NCBI RefSeq assembly: GCF_001412535.1
Contig: NZ_CP011774.1
Location: 987,501-1,051,500, forward strand
Length of the DNA: 64,000 nt
Direction: 5' to 3'
Origin: Limnohabitans sp. 63ED37-2
GTDB lineage: Bacteria; Pseudomonadota; Gammaproteobacteria; Burkholderiales; Burkholderiaceae_C
Position 1 is the stretch's first letter, and each line of letters begins with the position of its first letter. A program made the translations under genes and the position numbers. Of the stretch, positions 61,684-64,000 are shown piece by piece. The notes beneath the pieces were generated by a model. The model was given only the letters and a program-made list of their open reading frames with translations. It was not told the DNA's origin and did not search any database.

Positions 61684-61988
61684 GGTGTGGTGTTTTTCGC
61701 TGGTGATTCGTCACTCGACCCATTGACGGGCTCCAGTGGCAAGGCGGTCATGTTTTGTGCGGTGATGCCAACCAGGACTTCCCGGCCATCCACCTGGATC
61801 AGGACGATTTTTTGCCGTGGACCGACCGACAGTGTTTCCACCAGTTGCATGCGCTGGAATGATTTGCGCAGCACCGCACCGTTTTGCAACTTGCGCAGTG
61901 TCCACAGCAGCGCCAACAACAAACCGATCACCAAGCCAAAGCTCAGCAGGTATTGCAACCAATCCGCGAGGGTCCAAGCTGAGCTCAT
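61680..61988 (-). CDS. fliO: Flagellar biosynthesis protein FliO
   Basis: This 102-residue protein has a single membrane helix (LQYLLSFGLVIGLLLALLWTLRKL) followed by a small cytoplasmic domain with LVETLSVGPRQKIVLIQVDGREVLVGITAQNM, typical of FliO. It helps assemble the FliP complex. The gene lies between fliN and fliP. Confidence 0.9.
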   Translation of the reverse strand: MSSAWTLADWLQYLLSFGLVIGLLLALLWTLRKLQNGAVLRKSFQRMQLVETLSVGPRQKIVLIQVDGREVLVGITAQNMTALPLEPVNGSSDESPAKNTTP

Positions 61989-62001
61989 GGGCGTCGGGGG
62001 G

Positions 62002-62313
62002 TCAGAGGTTTTCCAACCGCTCGGAGGCGGGCACCACGCGGGTCAATCGAATGCCATACCGATCGTTGACCAGCACCACTTCCCCTTGGGCCACCACGGT
62101 GTTGTTCACCAGCAGGTTCAAGGGTTCGCCGGCAATGCGGTCAAGCTCCACCACGCTGCCTTGGGTCAGGCGCATCAGGTCGCGAATTTTGATCACGGCC
62201 CGGCCCACTTCGATGGAGAGGGTGACCGGGATGTTTTGCAGCACATCGGCGTGGATCTGTCCTTTGTCGCCCATTTCCGGCGTGAACTCGGTGTCGTTGG
62301 TGATGTCGTTCAT
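62002..62313 (-). CDS. fliN: Flagellar switch protein FliN
   Basis: This 103-residue protein covers the C-terminal SPOA fold of FliN (VLQNIPVTLSIEVGRAVIKIRDLMRLTQGSVVELDRIAGEPLNLLVNNTVVAQGEVVLVNDRYGIRLTRVV). The N-terminal extension is shorter than in many FliN proteins. It is part of the cytoplasmic C-ring with FliM. Confidence 0.95.
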   Translation of the reverse strand: MNDITNDTEFTPEMGDKGQIHADVLQNIPVTLSIEVGRAVIKIRDLMRLTQGSVVELDRIAGEPLNLLVNNTVVAQGEVVLVNDRYGIRLTRVVPASERLENL

Positions 62314-62332
62314 GGGTGCTCCTCAATGCGGT

Positions 62333-63331
62333 TCATTCTTGGACAGTGGGGCTGATGGCGTGGGTGATCTTGACCGCCACTTGGCTCCCCATTGCGCCCA
62401 CTTCGACCTCGTAGACGGGCATGTCCTGGATCATGGCCCTGGCCGAGTCTGCTTTTTTGAAGGGCAGAACATCACCGGGCTGCATGGTTTGTAGTTGATG
62501 CAGGGACAAGCTGAGCTTGCCCAGCAAGATCTGAATTTCGAGTTCTGCGTCGCGCACCGCATCGGCCAGCTGGCTCCGCCAGACTTTGTCCGACTCTTCA
62601 TTGCCATCACCTGTCTGTACGCGGCTTCGCAGTACATCACGCACGGGTTTGAGTGCCACGTAGGGGATGACCATGTCAATGAAGCCTTGACCTTGGCTGT
62701 TGGCGTCGGACTCGAAGCGGCTGAGAACAACCAGGTCGTTCTCGTCGGCAATCTGGGCAAATTGGGGGTTGATCTCTGAGCTCACATGCTCGAATTCGAT
62801 CGGCGTGACCGGTGCCCAGGCTTCCTTGAAGGAGCGAAAGAACACTTGCAGGATGATTTTGATGATCCGCGCTTCGGTGGGCGTGAACAGCCGACCGGGC
62901 GGGAGTTGCCCCACACCACGACCAAACCCACCAAAAAAACTGTCCAAAGAGCTGAATACAACGGTCGGGTCAATCACCACCATGGCATAACCCCGCAGAG
63001 GGGCCATGCGGATGATGTTGACGGACAAAGGGGCCTTGAGTTCCTTGATGTAGTCGCCAAAACGCACAATTTGCGCCCGTGTCGGGTTGACCCGGGGGCT
63101 CGTGCGCAGCACCTCCAACATGCCCAAGCGGAACATGCGGATGAAGCGCTCGTTGATCATGTCCAGCGAGGCGACGTTCACCCCCAGGCTGCTGTCCTCT
63201 GCGGCCAGATCGTGTTTGCGAACTTGGACGTCTAGGTTGTAGCCCGTGTCGACTTCCATGCTTCCATCGTTGAAGCTGGCCGACAGGGCGGCCAGTTCCT
63301 CTGGAGACAGCAGGTTTTGAGAATCAGACAT
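62333..63331 (-). CDS. fliM: Flagellar switch protein FliM
   Basis: This 332-residue protein has an N-terminal CheY-binding-like segment (SPEELAALSAS), a middle CheC-like domain with GRGVGQLPPGRLFTPTEARI and a C-terminal SPOA domain (VGAMGSQVAVKITHAISP at the end). It binds CheY-P and sets rotation direction. It lies 19 bp upstream of fliN. Confidence 0.95.
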   Translation of the reverse strand: MSDSQNLLSPEELAALSASFNDGSMEVDTGYNLDVQVRKHDLAAEDSSLGVNVASLDMINERFIRMFRLGMLEVLRTSPRVNPTRAQIVRFGDYIKELKAPLSVNIIRMAPLRGYAMVVIDPTVVFSSLDSFFGGFGRGVGQLPPGRLFTPTEARIIKIILQVFFRSFKEAWAPVTPIEFEHVSSEINPQFAQIADENDLVVLSRFESDANSQGQGFIDMVIPYVALKPVRDVLRSRVQTGDGNEESDKVWRSQLADAVRDAELEIQILLGKLSLSLHQLQTMQPGDVLPFKKADSARAMIQDMPVYEVEVGAMGSQVAVKITHAISPTVQE

Positions 63332-63361
63332 GTTCAGTGATATCGGTCAGACGTTCAAGGC

Positions 63362-63943
63362 TTACTGAACCACGAAACTGGTGAAAAAAACCTCTTCAAT
63401 GCCGCCGAAGTCCTCGTACTTTTGAAGCACAGCATTCATCTCTTCGCGAATTTTGGCGGCCAACTCTTTGCGGAACTCAGGTTTGGCCAAGTCGGCTTCG
63501 GTCATTTGGCGCATGGCATCCAGGGCCACTGAGCGCAGCGCGAACTCATGCTTTTTGGCATTTTTGAACACACGCTCGTCGTAATGGGTCATGATGGCCA
63601 GGTTCAGCTGGATCACTTTGCGGGTGTTGGTCAAGTTGGAGACCAGGGGCTTTTCCAACTCCATGTAGCTGTTTTCAAAGCGCTCCAGTTCGGGGCTTTC
63701 CTTGGCTTTCTTTTGTGGCGCGGATGCCTCGTTGGCCGCGCCCTTGCCTTCGGCAGCACCTTTTTCAAGGTCTTTGAGCGCCTGTTCGGCTGCACTGGTG
63801 TCTTTCTTGTCGAAAAAGCCCGTGACGAACATCGTGCCAACGGCAGTGCCGACCAGCAACAGCAAGGCCACCACTGCGATCACGATGATCTTGATCAGGG
63901 GTGATTTCTTTTTGCCTTCAACTTCAATTTCTTCGTCTGCCAT
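63362..63943 (-). CDS. fliL: Flagellar basal body-associated protein FliL
   Basis: This 193-residue protein has one membrane helix (IIVIAVVALLLLVGTAVGTMFVTGFF), a charged Lys/Ala/Glu linker and the periplasmic FliL domain (LEKPLVSNLTNTRKVIQLNLAIMTHYDERVF). FliL surrounds and supports the stator. It is the first complete gene of the fli operon in the window. Confidence 0.93.
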   Translation of the reverse strand: MADEEIEVEGKKKSPLIKIIVIAVVALLLLVGTAVGTMFVTGFFDKKDTSAAEQALKDLEKGAAEGKGAANEASAPQKKAKESPELERFENSYMELEKPLVSNLTNTRKVIQLNLAIMTHYDERVFKNAKKHEFALRSVALDAMRQMTEADLAKPEFRKELAAKIREEMNAVLQKYEDFGGIEEVFFTSFVVQ

Positions 63944-63967
63944 GGTGATTCCTTGGATAGTGGAGCG

Positions 63968-64000
63968 TCAAACCAACACATCCCAACCATCTTCGCCCAT
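63968..64000 (-). CDS. 3' end of a gene upstream of fliL (possibly fliK)
   Basis: The last 33 bp on the minus strand read MGEDGWDVLV and a TGA at 63968. The frame is open to the window edge. In many Burkholderiales fliK lies directly upstream of fliL, so this could be its C-terminus, but the ten residues carry no diagnostic motif. Confidence 0.35.
   Translation of the reverse strand: MGEDGWDVLV

Noticed and set aside
1..64000. CRISPR arrays, tRNA or rRNA genes, prophage genes
   Set aside because: I saw no regularly spaced repeats, cloverleaf-like genes, rRNA segments or phage structural genes anywhere in the window.

Overview
This window is most likely chromosomal DNA from a motile betaproteobacterium of the order Burkholderiales, probably Comamonadaceae-like. 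That assignment is inference. It rests on high-GC coding DNA, orphan Bug/TctC-type binding proteins, a two-gene cphA locus, TRAP transport, many acyl-CoA genes and the grpE-dnaK-dnaJ order. I recognised no rRNA, tRNA or CRISPR array.

Layout. Positions 1-2,400 hold the start of an Hpt-domain gene, a NUDIX hydrolase and an SDR dehydrogenase. From 2,400 to 4,150 lie an Aer-like PAS protein with a perfect FNR-type box upstream and a decayed IS256-family element. From 4,200 to 9,900 there is a Bug binding protein, a small Trp-rich protein, a lytic transglycosylase, a histone-deacetylase-like hydrolase, an enoyl-CoA hydratase and an MscS channel. From 9,900 to 18,850 a TRAP transporter (dctMQP) is divergent from etfB-etfA, an acyl-CoA dehydrogenase, a nitronate monooxygenase and a membrane acyltransferase, with several palindromic operator candidates between the divergent units.

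From 18,850 to 26,620 is a cyanophycin locus: two tandem cyanophycin synthetase paralogues and, divergently, an ABC exporter carrying a PH-like and a zinc-ribbon domain, coupled to a DUF1854 gene. The two synthetases look complementarily degenerate: one keeps the Mur-ligase P-loop, the other keeps an N-terminal HxxEH motif.

From 26,640 to 34,740 come a beta-CASP metallo-hydrolase, dnaJ, dnaK, grpE with a sigma-32-type promoter, an FKBP isomerase, a fumarylacetoacetase-family enzyme and an OmpA-type lipoprotein. From 34,730 to 45,980 ten genes run on the minus strand: enoyl-CoA hydratase, feruloyl-CoA synthetase-like ligase, thiolase, SDR, 4-hydroxybenzoyl-CoA-type thioesterase, flavin reductase, Bug protein, tannase/feruloyl esterase, acyl-CoA dehydrogenase and a MarR regulator. 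Together they read as a complete CoA-dependent beta-oxidative route from hydroxycinnamate esters to a hydroxybenzoate.

From 46,200 to the end the DNA is flagellar: flgP-flgT-like genes with a LysM-like protein, a FliK-like protein and an FhlB-like protein, a receiver-less sigma-54 activator, motA/motB, and the fliL-M-N-O-P-Q-R-flhB export/switch operon. Three unfamiliar membrane or coiled-coil genes are joined to flhB by 4-bp overlaps. That trio and the cyanophycin locus are the best candidates for under-described biology here.
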